A stretch of 64,000 bases of DNA from Flavobacterium magnum. Lineage in GTDB: Bacteria; Bacteroidota; Bacteroidia; Flavobacteriales; Flavobacteriaceae. Location: positions 496,001 through 560,000 of the forward strand of contig NZ_CP028811.1 in assembly GCF_003055625.1 (NCBI RefSeq), written 5' to 3'. The translations under genes and the position numbers were made by a program. The notes under the pieces are model-generated. The model had not been told where the DNA came from. It did no database searches and saw only the letters and a program-made list of their open reading frames with translations. Shown in pieces: positions 53,510 to 63,295 of this stretch. Every line of letters begins with the position of its first letter. The first letter of the stretch is position 1.

Positions 53510-53593
53510 AGGTCCGGTTTATCTCTGCCGAAGATAAAGATATTTCGCCGATTTCCATTTCGGGAAAGCAGCCGCAATGACAATAATGTCACT

Positions 53594-53671
53594 GCCCCGG
53601 ATGGAAGCGGCATCCTTTCTTTCCGCTTCTTTAGCGGAAGAAAGATATAGCGGACAGCCGGATACAGGCCC
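53594..53671 (+). repeat. Intergenic palindromic repeat, copy D
   Basis: The flanks CCCCGGATGGAAGCGGCATCC and GATATAGCGGACAGCCGG match copies E and C. The inner stem is CTTTCTTTCCGCT with AGCGGAAGAAAG (53615-53644), differing in sequence but not in pairing from the other copies (one T bulge). It lies between the divergent sigma and PorT-like genes. Confidence 0.8.
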
Positions 53672-53717
53672 ATAAAATCAATAAATTTTTAGTAATTTAG
53701 GGCACTAAATAAAACGC

Positions 53718-54419
53718 ATGCGCTTTTTAAAAATCCTTTGCCTGTTTGTCGCCACGACCGCTTTTTCGCAGGAAAAACCGCCCGTGACCGTTCAGGATAC
53801 TACTTTTTTCACCAGGGTCGACTCGCTTTACAGGGAAGACCAGTTTTATTTTTCGGTGACTTACAATCTCTTGCAGCACAAGCCACCGGGCGTCGCACTG
53901 AATGGATTTTCTACCGGCATCGGGTTGGGATTCCTGCGCGACATGCCCGTCAACAGGAAACGCACGCGTGCCATTGCTGCCGGACTGGGCATTTCCTATA
54001 ACAAATACCACAACAACCTGCAGGTAACTGAGGCTGGCGGCGGTTACAATTATGCGATTCTGGAGGACGTGAGCTATTCGAAAAATAAGTTAGAGCAGTT
54101 GTTCCTCGACCTCCCGATTGAACTCCGCTGGAGGAACTCGACTCCCGAGAGCCATAAGTTCTACAGGGTTTATCTGGGTTTTAAGCTGCGTTACCTGCTG
54201 TTGAACAAGACGAAGTTTGTGGGCGACGAAACGATTGTGGTCCTTAAGAACAAGGACTTCAACAGTTTCCAGATCGGGCCATACCTCGCCACGGGTTTTA
54301 ATACGTGGAATTTCCATGTGTACTACGGACTGACACCCCTTTTTAAATCGGCGCAACTGAACGGCAAGTCGATTGACATGCGCACGCTCAACTTCGGGCT
54401 GATGTTTTACATCCTATAA
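53718..54419 (+). CDS. Outer-membrane beta-barrel protein, PorT-like
   Basis: The 233-residue protein has a signal peptide (TTAFSQ) and predicted beta strands throughout, ending in a hydrophobic strand MRTLNFGLMFYIL as in outer-membrane barrels. FSTGIGLGFLRDMPVNRKRTRAIAAGLGI and GFNTWNFHVYYGLTPLF recall PorT, a T9SS component of flavobacteria. Without a search the assignment to PorT remains tentative; it could be another outer-membrane barrel of the same superfamily. The stop overlaps the next gene by 6 bp in the converging orientation. Confidence 0.78.
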   Translation: MRFLKILCLFVATTAFSQEKPPVTVQDTTFFTRVDSLYREDQFYFSVTYNLLQHKPPGVALNGFSTGIGLGFLRDMPVNRKRTRAIAAGLGISYNKYHNNLQVTEAGGGYNYAILEDVSYSKNKLEQLFLDLPIELRWRNSTPESHKFYRVYLGFKLRYLLLNKTKFVGDETIVVLKNKDFNSFQIGPYLATGFNTWNFHVYYGLTPLFKSAQLNGKSIDMRTLNFGLMFYIL

Positions 54420-55019
54420 CCAGAAATACAGCAAGCCTGACTGCGGCACGATCCCGATGAGGCTTCCGAGGACCAACTCCTGCATGGTGTGTGCATTCAT
54501 GCGGAGCCTTGAGGTGGCAACAAAACCGTTGCACAGTACCAAAACCAGAATCGGAAGTATCATCCTGACCTGAAAATGCAGGCTGATGGCCATCATAAAA
54601 ACGGTTAGCGCGGTGATCCCGATCATGTGCAGGCTGACCTTGTAGCCCGCAAAAACCATCAGCAGCGCGAGCAGCGTACTGATGAGGCTTCCGAAAAAGA
54701 AAAAATACAACTCGACGCAACTTTCGACCGTAATGCTTTTCCGGATCAGGATAAACAACAGGATGGCATGAATCATCAGCGGCAGTTTGCGCTGGGCCTT
54801 GTCGGCGAGCATGATCGAATCAACTTTGCCCAGCGACAGCAACAGGTAGTAAAACGTGACCGGGATGAAGATCGTGATGATGACAATCTGGATGATCATC
54901 AGGTAAATTTCGCTGTAATGGAATGATTTGCCTTCAAACAGGAAAAAGCCCAACACCGCATACACCGAGATGAACAGCGGGTGGAAAACATAGGAAAACA
55001 GGTTGAATAGCTTTCCCAT
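54414..55019 (-). CDS. PAP2-like integral membrane protein
   Basis: The 201-residue protein has about five membrane helices. The C-terminal part, with KVSLHMIGITALTVF and SRLRMNAHTMQELVLGSLIG, resembles the phosphatase motif region of PAP2-like proteins (SLH and HT-x2-E), although the N-terminal KxxxxxxRP motif is not clear. It may be a lipid phosphatase or a related non-catalytic protein. It lies one base downstream of rpoN and on the same strand, so it is probably co-transcribed. Confidence 0.8.
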   Translation of the reverse strand: MGKLFNLFSYVFHPLFISVYAVLGFFLFEGKSFHYSEIYLMIIQIVIITIFIPVTFYYLLLSLGKVDSIMLADKAQRKLPLMIHAILLFILIRKSITVESCVELYFFFFGSLISTLLALLMVFAGYKVSLHMIGITALTVFMMAISLHFQVRMILPILVLVLCNGFVATSRLRMNAHTMQELVLGSLIGIVPQSGLLYFWL

Positions 55020-55020
55020 T

Positions 55021-56475
55021 TTAAATTTTCCTGCGCATCCGGGCTACGGGTATATCGAGTTGCTCACGGTATTTTGCGATGGTGCGGCGCGCGATGGGGT
55101 AGCCCTTCCCTTTCAGTATGTCTGCGAGCTGGTCATCGTTCAACGGCTTGTCCTTGTCTTCCTCGTCGATGATCTCGCGCAGGATTTTCCGGATTTCAAT
55201 TGTCGAAACCTCTTCGCCCTGGTCATTGGTAAGTCCCTCAGAAAAGAAATCCTTAATGAGTTTGGTACCATACGGCGTTTCCACATATTTGCTGTTGGCT
55301 ACGCGCGATATCGTCGAGATGTCCAACCCGACCATATCGGCAATATCCTTTAAAATCATTGGTTTGAGCGCCGATTCATCGCCTTCGAGGAAATACTCCT
55401 TCTGGTAATGCATAATCGCATTCATCGTCACCAGTAAGGTTTCCTGGCGCTGGCGGATCGCATCGATAAACCATTTGGCGGAATCGAGCTTGTGCTTGAT
55501 GAACTGAACCGCATCGCGCTGTGCGGCGGATTTATCGCGGGACTCTTTGTAAGTCTGCATCATTTCCTGGTAATCTTTCGAAACATGCAGCGACGGGGCA
55601 TTTCGTCCGTTCAGGGTCAGCTGGAGTTCGCCGTCGACAATCCGTATCGTAAAGTCCGGGACAATATTTTCAGTGACACGGCTCGCATAAGAACCGCCGG
55701 GCTTCGGATTGAGTTTCTCGATAAGGTGGATCGCATTTTTAAGCTCGGCAGCGGACACCCCGAATTTCTGCATCAGCTTGTCATAATATTTATGGCTGAA
55801 GGCATCGAATTGCTGCTCGAGTATCTCTGTAGCCAAAGCCACTTCCTGTGTTGGGGTTTTCTGCCGGAGTTGCAGCAAGAGGCATTCCTGCAGATCGCGC
55901 GCGCCTACGCCGGCCGGTTCGAGCTGGTGGATCACGTGGAGTATCCGTTCAACGGTTTTCTCATCGGTGTAAATGCCCTGGGTAAACGCCATATCATCAA
56001 CCATATCAGGGATGCTGCGGCGGATGTAGCCGGTGTCATCGATGCTCCCGACGAGGAATTCCGCGATTTCGCGCTCATCCTCCTCCAAAATAAAAGTATT
56101 GAGTTGGTTGATCAGATCCTGGTGGAAGCTTATTGGCTCAGCCAGCGGTGATTCTCTTTCCTCGTCGTCATCGCTGTAGTTGTTGGCCTGTGTCTTGTAA
56201 TCCGGCGTATCGTCGTTGAGGTATTCGTCGATGTTGATGTCCTCTTCGGCATGATCGGTTTCGCTGTCATCAAAATCCTCATATTCTTCCGCTTCATATT
56301 CATCAGCGGGAAGCTCCGGTTCTTCCTTGCCCGCTTCGAGCGCGGGGTTGTCATTGAGTTCCTCCAGCAACCGTTGCTCGAATGCCTGTGTGGGCAGTTG
56401 GATGAGTTTCATCACCTGTATCTGCTGCGGTGATAATTTCTGGGAGAGTTTAAGATTTAGGAACTGCTTGAGCAT
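55021..56475 (-). CDS. rpoN: RNA polymerase sigma-54 factor
   Basis: The 484-residue protein has the sigma-54 N-terminal Gln/Leu-rich activation region (LKLSQKLSPQQIQVMKLIQLP), an acidic middle stretch (about 55-120), the core-binding domain and the C-terminal RpoN box ARRTIAKYREQLDIP. It recognizes -24/-12 promoters and needs enhancer-binding ATPases. The acidic linker is longer than in Proteobacteria. No -24/-12 promoter of its own can be pointed to. The PAP2-like gene follows. Confidence 0.96.
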   Translation of the reverse strand: MLKQFLNLKLSQKLSPQQIQVMKLIQLPTQAFEQRLLEELNDNPALEAGKEEPELPADEYEAEEYEDFDDSETDHAEEDINIDEYLNDDTPDYKTQANNYSDDDEERESPLAEPISFHQDLINQLNTFILEEDEREIAEFLVGSIDDTGYIRRSIPDMVDDMAFTQGIYTDEKTVERILHVIHQLEPAGVGARDLQECLLLQLRQKTPTQEVALATEILEQQFDAFSHKYYDKLMQKFGVSAAELKNAIHLIEKLNPKPGGSYASRVTENIVPDFTIRIVDGELQLTLNGRNAPSLHVSKDYQEMMQTYKESRDKSAAQRDAVQFIKHKLDSAKWFIDAIRQRQETLLVTMNAIMHYQKEYFLEGDESALKPMILKDIADMVGLDISTISRVANSKYVETPYGTKLIKDFFSEGLTNDQGEEVSTIEIRKILREIIDEEDKDKPLNDDQLADILKGKGYPIARRTIAKYREQLDIPVARMRRKI

Positions 56476-56503
56476 GGGTGAAAATTCTTATCCCCAAAAT
56501 TAC

Positions 56504-56554
56504 AAAAAACAAATTCCAAATCCCAAGACTTCGTGGCCTCAGGATTTGGAATTT
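56504..56554 (-). terminator. Rho-independent terminator after asnS
   Basis: AAATTCCAAATCC and GGATTTGGAATTT form a perfect 13-bp stem with an 18-base loop; on the minus strand it is followed by GTTTTTTG. Confidence 0.8.
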
Positions 56555-56571
56555 TTATGGTGGGATTTCTT

Positions 56572-58005
56572 TTAGAATTCGGCGTTCTGCGGTGTCCTCG
56601 GAAAAGGGATCACGTCCCGGATATTCGTCATCCCGGTGACAAACAGTACCAGCCTTTCAAATCCTAATCCGAATCCTGAATGCACGGCGCTGCCGAATCG
56701 GCGGGTATCGAGGTACCACCACAATTCCTCCTCGTCAATGCCGAGCTTGCGCATTTTCTCTACCAACACATCGTAACGCTCTTCCCTTTGCGAACCACCG
56801 ACGATCTCGCCGATGCCCGGGAAAAGGATGTCCATCGCGCGTACGGTTTTCCCGTCTTCATTCAAACGCATGTAAAATGCCTTGATGTTTGCCGGATAAT
56901 CGTACAGGATTACAGGGGATTTGAAGTGCTTTTCCACTAAAAAGCGCTCGTGCTCGCTTTGTAAATCGGCACCCCATTCGGTAATCAGGTATTGGAATTT
57001 TTTCTTTTTATTGGGTGTCGAATCCTTCAGGATATCGATGGCTTCAGTGTACGATACCCGTTTGAAACTGTGGTTCAGCACGAAATCGAGCTTTTCGAGC
57101 AATGCCATCTCGCTACGTTCTGCCTGGGGTTTTGATTTCTCTTCTTCGAGCAATCGGGTTTCAAGAAACTTCAAATCGTCCTTACAGTGATCGACCGCAT
57201 ATTTTACCACATACTGGATAAAATCCTCTGCGAGGTCCATGTTATCGTTCAGGTCATTGAAGGCGACTTCGGGCTCAATCATCCAGAATTCGGCGAGGTG
57301 GCGCGACGTATTCGAGTTTTCAGCCCTGAATGTCGGCCCGAAAGTATAAATCTGTCCCAACGCCATCGCGAAAGTCTCGCCTTCCAGCTGCCCTGACACG
57401 GTCAGGTTCGTATGTTTTCCAAAGAAATCTTCTTTATAGTTGATGTTTCCGTCTTCCGTTTTCGGCAGATGATCCAATGGCAGCGAAGTCACCTGGAACA
57501 TCTCGCCCGCGCCTTCCGCATCAGCACCGGTAATAATCGGCGTGTTCACATACACGAAACCCTTGTCCTGGAAATATTTGTGGACCGCGTAAGACAATAC
57601 GGAACGCACGCGCATGATCGCGCCAAAAGCATTCGTACGCACGCGCAAATGGGCGTTCTCACGCAGGAACTCGAGCGAGTGCTTCTTCGGTTGCATCGGA
57701 AACTTCTCGGCGTCAGAATCCCCAAGGATTTCAAACGAACGCGCCTGGATCTCAAATTTCTGTCCGGCGCCCTGGCTTTCCACCAAATCCCCGATTACCG
57801 AAACGGCCGCGCCCGTCGTAATGCGCTTGAGTTCGGCTTCCGGCGAGTTTTCAAAATCGACCACACACTGGATATTATGGATCGTCGAGCCGTCATTGAG
57901 CGCAATAAACTGGTTATTGCGGAAGGTCCGCACCCATCCTTTGGCGTTAATGTCTTTCATCGGCTGTGTCGCCGCAAGCAAATCCTTGATCTTGGTGTGT
58001 TTCAT
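56572..58005 (-). CDS. asnS: Asparaginyl-tRNA synthetase
   Basis: The 477-residue class II synthetase has an N-terminal OB-fold anticodon-binding domain (about 15-110), then motif 2 [17 protein letters not shown] and motif 3 [10 protein letters not shown]. The EXXEFW and GTP-type residues place it with AsnRS rather than AspRS. It attaches asparagine to tRNA-Asn directly, so no amidotransferase route is needed for this tRNA. A promoter element lies 27 bases upstream and repeat copy E just beyond it. Confidence 0.97.
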   Translation of the reverse strand: MKHTKIKDLLAATQPMKDINAKGWVRTFRNNQFIALNDGSTIHNIQCVVDFENSPEAELKRITTGAAVSVIGDLVESQGAGQKFEIQARSFEILGDSDAEKFPMQPKKHSLEFLRENAHLRVRTNAFGAIMRVRSVLSYAVHKYFQDKGFVYVNTPIITGADAEGAGEMFQVTSLPLDHLPKTEDGNINYKEDFFGKHTNLTVSGQLEGETFAMALGQIYTFGPTFRAENSNTSRHLAEFWMIEPEVAFNDLNDNMDLAEDFIQYVVKYAVDHCKDDLKFLETRLLEEEKSKPQAERSEMALLEKLDFVLNHSFKRVSYTEAIDILKDSTPNKKKKFQYLITEWGADLQSEHERFLVEKHFKSPVILYDYPANIKAFYMRLNEDGKTVRAMDILFPGIGEIVGGSQREERYDVLVEKMRKLGIDEEELWWYLDTRRFGSAVHSGFGLGFERLVLFVTGMTNIRDVIPFPRTPQNAEF

Positions 58006-58031
58006 TTTTCGTTTATTTTTAATCCGAATCG

Positions 58032-58039
58032 CAAATATA
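58032..58039 (-). promoter_or_regulatory. -7 promoter element of asnS
   Basis: The minus strand reads TATATTTG, matching TAnnTTTG, 27 bases before the ATG. A TTG at 58062-58064 within repeat E is at a 22-base spacing and might act as -33. Confidence 0.5.
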
Positions 58040-58058
58040 ATTTTTTATTTTTTTCAGC

Positions 58059-58137
58059 AGCCAATCCCGCTGTCCGCTATATCTTTTGCTTTTTAAAGGA
58101 AAAAGCAAAAGGATGCCGCTTCCATCGGGGCTGGGGT
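58059..58137 (-). repeat. Intergenic palindromic repeat, copy E
   Basis: The outer AGCC and GGCT arms pair, and the inner stem CTTTTGCTTTTT with AAAAAGCAAAAG (58083-58111) has 12 bp. On the minus strand the flanks are AGCCCCGATGGAAGCGG, ATCCTTTTG and AAAAGATATAGCGGACAGCGGG. It lies between asnS and the MMPL-type gene. Confidence 0.85.
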
Positions 58138-58150
58138 TGAGTCGCAAAAT

Positions 58151-60505
58151 TTAATCCGGTTCCTTTTTGGCACGTTTCTTCTCGAACGTCAGCACCAACG
58201 CCGGAAGTACCAGCAAATTGGCAAACATGGCAAACAACAACGTCACCGAAATCAATGCACCCAATGCAATCGTACCGCTGAAACTCGACACGGTGAAAAT
58301 CGCAAACCCAAAAATCAGTACGATGGATGTGTAAAAAGTACTGATGCCCGTCTCGCGTATCGCGCTGAAAATCGATTTCTTGACACGGCCGTTATTCTGT
58401 ATCAGATCGTGCCGGTATTTTGCCATAAACTGGATGGCGTTGTCTACTGAAATCCCGAATGCTATACTGAAAACCAATATTGTCGAGGGCTTCAGCGGAA
58501 TACCGAAATAACCCATCAATCCGGACGTGATGCATAACGGCAGGATATTTGTGATCACCGATGCCATGACCATTTTTACCGAACGGAACAAATACGCCAT
58601 CAAAAGTGCAATGGTCAGTATTGCAAAAATCAGCGACTCAATCAGGTTATCGACGAGGTAAGCCGTGCCTTTCTGGAATACGAGCGCCTTGCCCGTGAGC
58701 GTCACTTCAAAATTGTCTTTCGGGAAGACCTCGCTTACTTTGGCACGCAGCTTCTTTTCAATCAGCGCCATCTTATCGGTACCGATATCCTTCATAAACG
58801 TCGTGATGCGGATGTAGTGTGCCGTAGAATCGACGTAGCTTTTCATCAGGTTGTCGCCTTTTCCCTTTCCCTTCATCATGCTCCTGGCATAGGTCAGTAC
58901 AAATGCCTGCTCGTTCCGGTTGGGCAACTGGTAATACTCCGGATTGCCGTTGTAATAGGCCTGGTTAAGGTATTTGGCGAAATTCACCACCGAAACCGGC
59001 TTCGACAATTCAGGGATGCCCGCAATCGTTTGCTGCAATTCCTCTACTTTTTCGAGCGTCTTCGGATTGATTGCCTTGCCTTTTTTCTGGTGTATCATGA
59101 TTTCAAGTGGCATGACACCGTTAAATTCCTTCTCAAAAAACAGGATGTCTTTAAAGAATGAAGCTGATTTCGGCATCTCCCCGATCAAACTGCCCGACAC
59201 CTTCATTTGCGCCACACCGATGACGCTAAAAACCAGCAGCAGCCCGTAGAGGCTGTAAATGACCGCACGCTTTGTCCTCACGACGTGTTCCACCCAATCC
59301 AGCAACGATGAGATGTAATTCTTACTGAGATGGTACAAATGCTTTTCTTTGGGTACCGACATGAAACTGTACATAATCGGCACGACCATTAACGTCAGCA
59401 GATAAACCGAAATCACATTGATCGAGGTGACCAATCCGAATTCGAACAGCAAATCGTTGCCCGTAATCATAAACGTCGCAAACCCGATTGCGGTGGTCAT
59501 GTTTGTCATCAGCGTCGACACGCCTATTTTGGAGATCACGCGCTGTAATGCCTTCGCCTGGTTGTGGTGAATCTTGATTTCCTGCTGGTATTTGTTGATC
59601 AGGAAAATGCAGTTCGTGATGCCGATGACTATAATCAGCGGCGGTACGATGGCGGTCAGAATGGTGATTTTGTAATGGAACAGGCCGATGGTCCCGAAAG
59701 ACCAGATCACACCGAAGAGCAAAATGAATATCGAGATCAGCGTGGCGCGGAACGACCTGAAAAAGAAGAAAAATATCAGTGAAACCGTCAATAGCGCTGC
59801 GCCAATGAACAGCCCGATCTCCCCTTTCATGTTCTCGGCATTGATTGTCCTGATGTAAGGCATTCCGGACACGCGCAGGTCGATGGCAGCCGCTTTTTCG
59901 AACTTTTCAATTTCAGGAAGCAGGTCTTCCATGATGAAGGTCTTCCTTTCCGCTGTGTTGACGATATTTTTCTTCAGGTACACCACCGAACGGATGCTGC
60001 CCGACTGCTTGTTGAACAGCAACCCTTCATAAAAAGGGAGCCTGTTAAACAATTCGTCCCTGATGCCCGCGAGGTATGCGGGATCTTTGGTACGGCTTTG
60101 GTCAATCAACGGTACCATATCAAATTTTTGGGCGATGGTGTCTTTCTGCAGTTTTTTCAGGTCGTTTAGCGAAATGACCAATTCGACATCAGCATTCTTT
60201 TTAAGGTTGCCCATAAGGTCGTTCCAGGCAGCATAGGCTTTGGGTGTGAAAAATGCGTTGTCTTTCACGCCAATCACGACGAGATTCCCTTCTTCGCCAA
60301 ACCGGTCAAGGAAGTCGGAATACTGCCGGTTTACGATATGCTTTTGCGGAAGCAGGTTCGCCTCCGTATAGGTCATCGCAAGGTTTTTACACTGCCAGCC
60401 CAGAAAGAGGGTAATCGCAACGATAATGCCGAGGATGGCGTTCCTGTTCTTTAAAATAACTCGGGCGACAGCTTCCCAGAATCCCGGATTAATGCGCTTC
60501 TTCAT
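58151..60505 (-). CDS. RND/MMPL-family exporter
   Basis: The 784-residue protein has two repeats, each with an N-terminal membrane helix, a large periplasmic loop and a bundle of about five helices (near 210-400 and 620-775). It resembles MMPL and SSD-type permeases that move lipids, sterol-like molecules or other hydrophobic compounds. The start is ATG 60505; the TTG at 60526 lies inside or above the promoter element at 60524-60531 and cannot be transcribed from it. No adaptor or channel gene is next to it. Substrate unknown. Confidence 0.9.
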   Translation of the reverse strand: MKKRINPGFWEAVARVILKNRNAILGIIVAITLFLGWQCKNLAMTYTEANLLPQKHIVNRQYSDFLDRFGEEGNLVVIGVKDNAFFTPKAYAAWNDLMGNLKKNADVELVISLNDLKKLQKDTIAQKFDMVPLIDQSRTKDPAYLAGIRDELFNRLPFYEGLLFNKQSGSIRSVVYLKKNIVNTAERKTFIMEDLLPEIEKFEKAAAIDLRVSGMPYIRTINAENMKGEIGLFIGAALLTVSLIFFFFFRSFRATLISIFILLFGVIWSFGTIGLFHYKITILTAIVPPLIIVIGITNCIFLINKYQQEIKIHHNQAKALQRVISKIGVSTLMTNMTTAIGFATFMITGNDLLFEFGLVTSINVISVYLLTLMVVPIMYSFMSVPKEKHLYHLSKNYISSLLDWVEHVVRTKRAVIYSLYGLLLVFSVIGVAQMKVSGSLIGEMPKSASFFKDILFFEKEFNGVMPLEIMIHQKKGKAINPKTLEKVEELQQTIAGIPELSKPVSVVNFAKYLNQAYYNGNPEYYQLPNRNEQAFVLTYARSMMKGKGKGDNLMKSYVDSTAHYIRITTFMKDIGTDKMALIEKKLRAKVSEVFPKDNFEVTLTGKALVFQKGTAYLVDNLIESLIFAILTIALLMAYLFRSVKMVMASVITNILPLCITSGLMGYFGIPLKPSTILVFSIAFGISVDNAIQFMAKYRHDLIQNNGRVKKSIFSAIRETGISTFYTSIVLIFGFAIFTVSSFSGTIALGALISVTLLFAMFANLLVLPALVLTFEKKRAKKEPD

Positions 60506-60523
60506 AGCCTTAAAAAATGGTTG

Positions 60524-60531
60524 CAAAGGTA
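60524..60531 (-). promoter_or_regulatory. -7 promoter element of the MMPL-type gene
   Basis: The minus strand reads TACCTTTG, matching TAnnTTTG, 19 bases before the ATG 60505. It decides the start in favour of 60505. Confidence 0.6.
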
Positions 60532-60631
60532 CATAAAACCAATATAATCTGTGGCGAAATTCTAAAAAATAGCACGGTATGGCAGACCGGTTTTAAATTT
60601 ACATTAAATGCCCGAAAACCGATATAATTTA

Positions 60632-60639
60632 TATATTTG
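60632..60639 (+). promoter_or_regulatory. -7 promoter element of the cation/proton antiporter gene
   Basis: TATATTTG matches TAnnTTTG, 50 bases before the ATG 60689. A second near match, CATATTTG, starts at 60646. Confidence 0.45.
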
Positions 60640-60688
60640 GTTTCGCATATTTGCAAGGTATCTTACCTAATCAAACCAACCTTTTAGG

Positions 60689-62956
60689 ATGAAAAATTTT
60701 AGGAATTCGCTTTTTTACATCTTAACCGTTTCCGGATTTTCAGCGCTGATTTACTGGATCATTAATGAAGGCAAACACCTCGAGCAGGGCCGTAACGTCA
60801 TCGCCAAAGCCGGGAAAGGGCAATGGGATGAGTTCCTCGATGCCATGACGCACAACCTCAATGAGTCGCTTGCCATCCTGCTGTTGCAGATCCTGTCGAT
60901 TATTCTGGTTGCGCGAGTGTTCGGATGGTTTTTCCGAAAAATCGGGCAGCAGTCCGTGGTCGGCGAAATGGTTGCAGGCATTGTGCTCGGGCCTTCGCTG
61001 CTCGGATTGTATTTCCCAGAATTCTCTAACACCCTTTTCCCGACAGAATCGCTGGGCAACCTGAAGCTTTTCAGCCAGCTCGGCCTGATTTTCTTCATGT
61101 TCGTCATCGGGATGGAACTCGATCTCAAGGCGTTGCGCAACAAAGCCAACGATGCGGTCGTCATTAGCCATGCCAGCATCATTTTCCCTTTTGCACTCGG
61201 CACCGGGCTGGGTTATTTCATCTACACGCAGTTTGCGCCTGTAGGCGTCGATTTCCTTTCGTTTGCCTTGTTTATCGGCATTTCGATGAGCATCACCGCG
61301 TTTCCGGTATTGGCACGCATTGTGCAGGAACGCGGCATCCATAAGACCAGGCTGGGCACCATCGTGATTACCTGCGCTGCCGCAGATGATATCACCGCCT
61401 GGTGTATCCTGGCTACCGTTATTGCAATCGTAAAGGCGGGTTCGTTCGTGAGTTCGCTCTACGTGATCGGGATGGCCATAGCGTATGTCTTCCTGATGCT
61501 CAACGTGGTGCGGCCCTTCCTTGCAAGAGTCGGTGAACTCAAGAATTCGCGCCAAAGCCTGAGTAAATCTGTTGTGGCAATCTTCCTGCTGACATTGATC
61601 ATTTCCGCTTACACCACCGAAATCATAGGTATCCACGCATTGTTCGGCGCGTTTATGGCCGGCGCCATTATGCCGGATAACGCGAAGTTCCGGAGTATCA
61701 TTATTGACAAGGTTGAGGATTTGTCTGTCATCGTGCTGCTGCCTTTATTTTTCGTATTTACCGGGTTGCGGACCAAAATCGGGCTCATCGACACGCCCGA
61801 AATGTGGGAAATCACCGGATTGGTCATTGTCGTCGCAGTCGCCGGCAAGTTCCTCGGCAGCGCGATTGCCGCCAAAGTCGTCGGGCAGAACTGGCGCGAC
61901 AGCCTTACCATCGGGGCACTGATGAATACGCGGGGGTTGATGGAACTGATTGTGCTCAATATCGGAAAGGATCTCGGCGTGCTCGACGACCGCATTTTTG
62001 CCATCCTGGTCATTATGGCTTTGGTCACCACCTTCATGACCGGGCCGGCGTTAGACCTGATCAATTTCATTTTCAAGACCAAAGACGAGATCATCCCAGA
62101 AGAAGTCAAATCGGAATCCAAATTCAAAATATTGATTTCCTTCGGAAACACCGAAAGAGGGAAAGCACTGCTGAGGCTCGCCAACAGTTTCGTGAAAAAC
62201 GACGAGGACGATTCGATTGTGACGGCGATGCATCTGACATTGAGCAACGAACTGCACACCTTTAACCTCGCGGATCAGGAAAAGAAGAGTTTCTCGCCGA
62301 TTATCCACGAATCAGAAGCGCTTGGTCAAAAAATACTGACGCTGTTCAAGGCATCCAATGACATCGACAACGACATTGTGGAAATCGCGAACCAGGGCGA
62401 ATACGACCTGTTGCTCGTTGGGCTCGGCCATTCGATTTTTGAAGGGACGCTGCTCGGGAAAGTCCTTGGCTATACGACCCGCATCATCAATCCGGACCGG
62501 CTCCTTGACAAATTTACGGGGAAAGAAGGATTGTTCGAAAACTCGCCTTTCGACGAAAGGACGCGCCAGATTATTGCCAAAAGCAAAATGCCTGTCGGAA
62601 TCCTGGTCGATAAGAATCTTGAAAAATTGCAGAATGCCTTCATGCCGATTTTCACCGCCGAAGACGCATTCCTCTTTGACTACGCACAAAAACTCATCGT
62701 GAACAATGATGCGCGGATTACGCTGATGGATCCGAACCACGCGATACGCGACAATAAAGCATTGTACGGTAGGATTGATGAGATAGAAAAAGGCAAGCCC
62801 GATTACATCTCGATGCAGGAAGACCGCGTGATGAAAAAGGATTTCCTTGAAAAGATGGACATCATGATCATCAGCCTTGAAAGCTGGAAAAAACTCGTGA
62901 ATTCGCAGAGCACTTGGCTCAGCAACATCCCTTCCGTATTAATTATCAAGCCTTAA
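60689..62956 (+). CDS. CPA2-type cation/proton antiporter with C-terminal USP-like region
   Basis: The 755-residue protein has an N-terminal helix (about 8-25), a CPA2 antiporter core of about 12 helices (55-440) with GEMVAGIVLGPSLLG, the ion-binding segment AAADDITAWCIL and the GAFMAGAIMP loop, and a cytoplasmic C-terminus (about 470-755) that resembles two universal-stress-protein-like domains (ISFGNTERGKALLRLANSF, LLLVGLGHSIFEGTLLGK). KefB-type proteins have a TrkA-N domain there instead. Na+ or K+/H+ exchange and a nucleotide-sensing regulatory tail are likely. The SMR gene follows 9 bases downstream. Confidence 0.92.
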   Translation: MKNFRNSLFYILTVSGFSALIYWIINEGKHLEQGRNVIAKAGKGQWDEFLDAMTHNLNESLAILLLQILSIILVARVFGWFFRKIGQQSVVGEMVAGIVLGPSLLGLYFPEFSNTLFPTESLGNLKLFSQLGLIFFMFVIGMELDLKALRNKANDAVVISHASIIFPFALGTGLGYFIYTQFAPVGVDFLSFALFIGISMSITAFPVLARIVQERGIHKTRLGTIVITCAAADDITAWCILATVIAIVKAGSFVSSLYVIGMAIAYVFLMLNVVRPFLARVGELKNSRQSLSKSVVAIFLLTLIISAYTTEIIGIHALFGAFMAGAIMPDNAKFRSIIIDKVEDLSVIVLLPLFFVFTGLRTKIGLIDTPEMWEITGLVIVVAVAGKFLGSAIAAKVVGQNWRDSLTIGALMNTRGLMELIVLNIGKDLGVLDDRIFAILVIMALVTTFMTGPALDLINFIFKTKDEIIPEEVKSESKFKILISFGNTERGKALLRLANSFVKNDEDDSIVTAMHLTLSNELHTFNLADQEKKSFSPIIHESEALGQKILTLFKASNDIDNDIVEIANQGEYDLLLVGLGHSIFEGTLLGKVLGYTTRIINPDRLLDKFTGKEGLFENSPFDERTRQIIAKSKMPVGILVDKNLEKLQNAFMPIFTAEDAFLFDYAQKLIVNNDARITLMDPNHAIRDNKALYGRIDEIEKGKPDYISMQEDRVMKKDFLEKMDIMIISLESWKKLVNSQSTWLSNIPSVLIIKP

Positions 62957-62965
62957 TTTCTGTCA

Positions 62966-63295
62966 ATGGCATGGATTTTACTCATCATCGGCGGCCTTTT
63001 TGAAGTGGGTTTTGCGACCTGCCTCGGCAAAGCGAAAGAAACCCAGGGCATCGCTTCCTCGCTGTGGCTCGGCGGATTTTTTGCTTGCCTTTCCGTTTCG
63101 ATGCTGCTTTTATATAAGGCGTCGCAATCACTGCCTATCGGGACGGCATACGCGGTCTGGACTGGAATCGGCGCGGTGGGTACGGTATTGGTCGGGATTT
63201 TCCTGTTTAAGGAACCGGCGGATTTCTGGCAGGTATTCTTCATTACCACACTGATTGCTTCCATCATCGGACTGAAAATGGTCTCTTCGCACTAG
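62966..63295 (+). CDS. sugE: SMR-family exporter, SugE/Gdx type
   Basis: The 109-residue protein has four membrane helices with the essential E13 in GGLFEVGFATCLG and the segment LPIGTAYAVWTGIGAVGTVLVGI, which fits the Gdx (guanidinium exporter) subgroup better than EmrE. Gdx proteins work as antiparallel dimers exchanging guanidinium for two protons. No guanidine riboswitch can be seen in the 9-base gap to the antiporter gene. The stop codon TAG overlaps the stop of the converging DUF5686 gene (CTAG). Confidence 0.9.
   Translation: MAWILLIIGGLFEVGFATCLGKAKETQGIASSLWLGGFFACLSVSMLLLYKASQSLPIGTAYAVWTGIGAVGTVLVGIFLFKEPADFWQVFFITTLIASIIGLKMVSSH

Noticed and set aside
60740..61636. 298-codon minus-strand ORF opposite the antiporter gene
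   Set aside because: It lies on the reverse of a well-conserved membrane protein gene and is His/Gln/Glu-rich with no recognizable domain.
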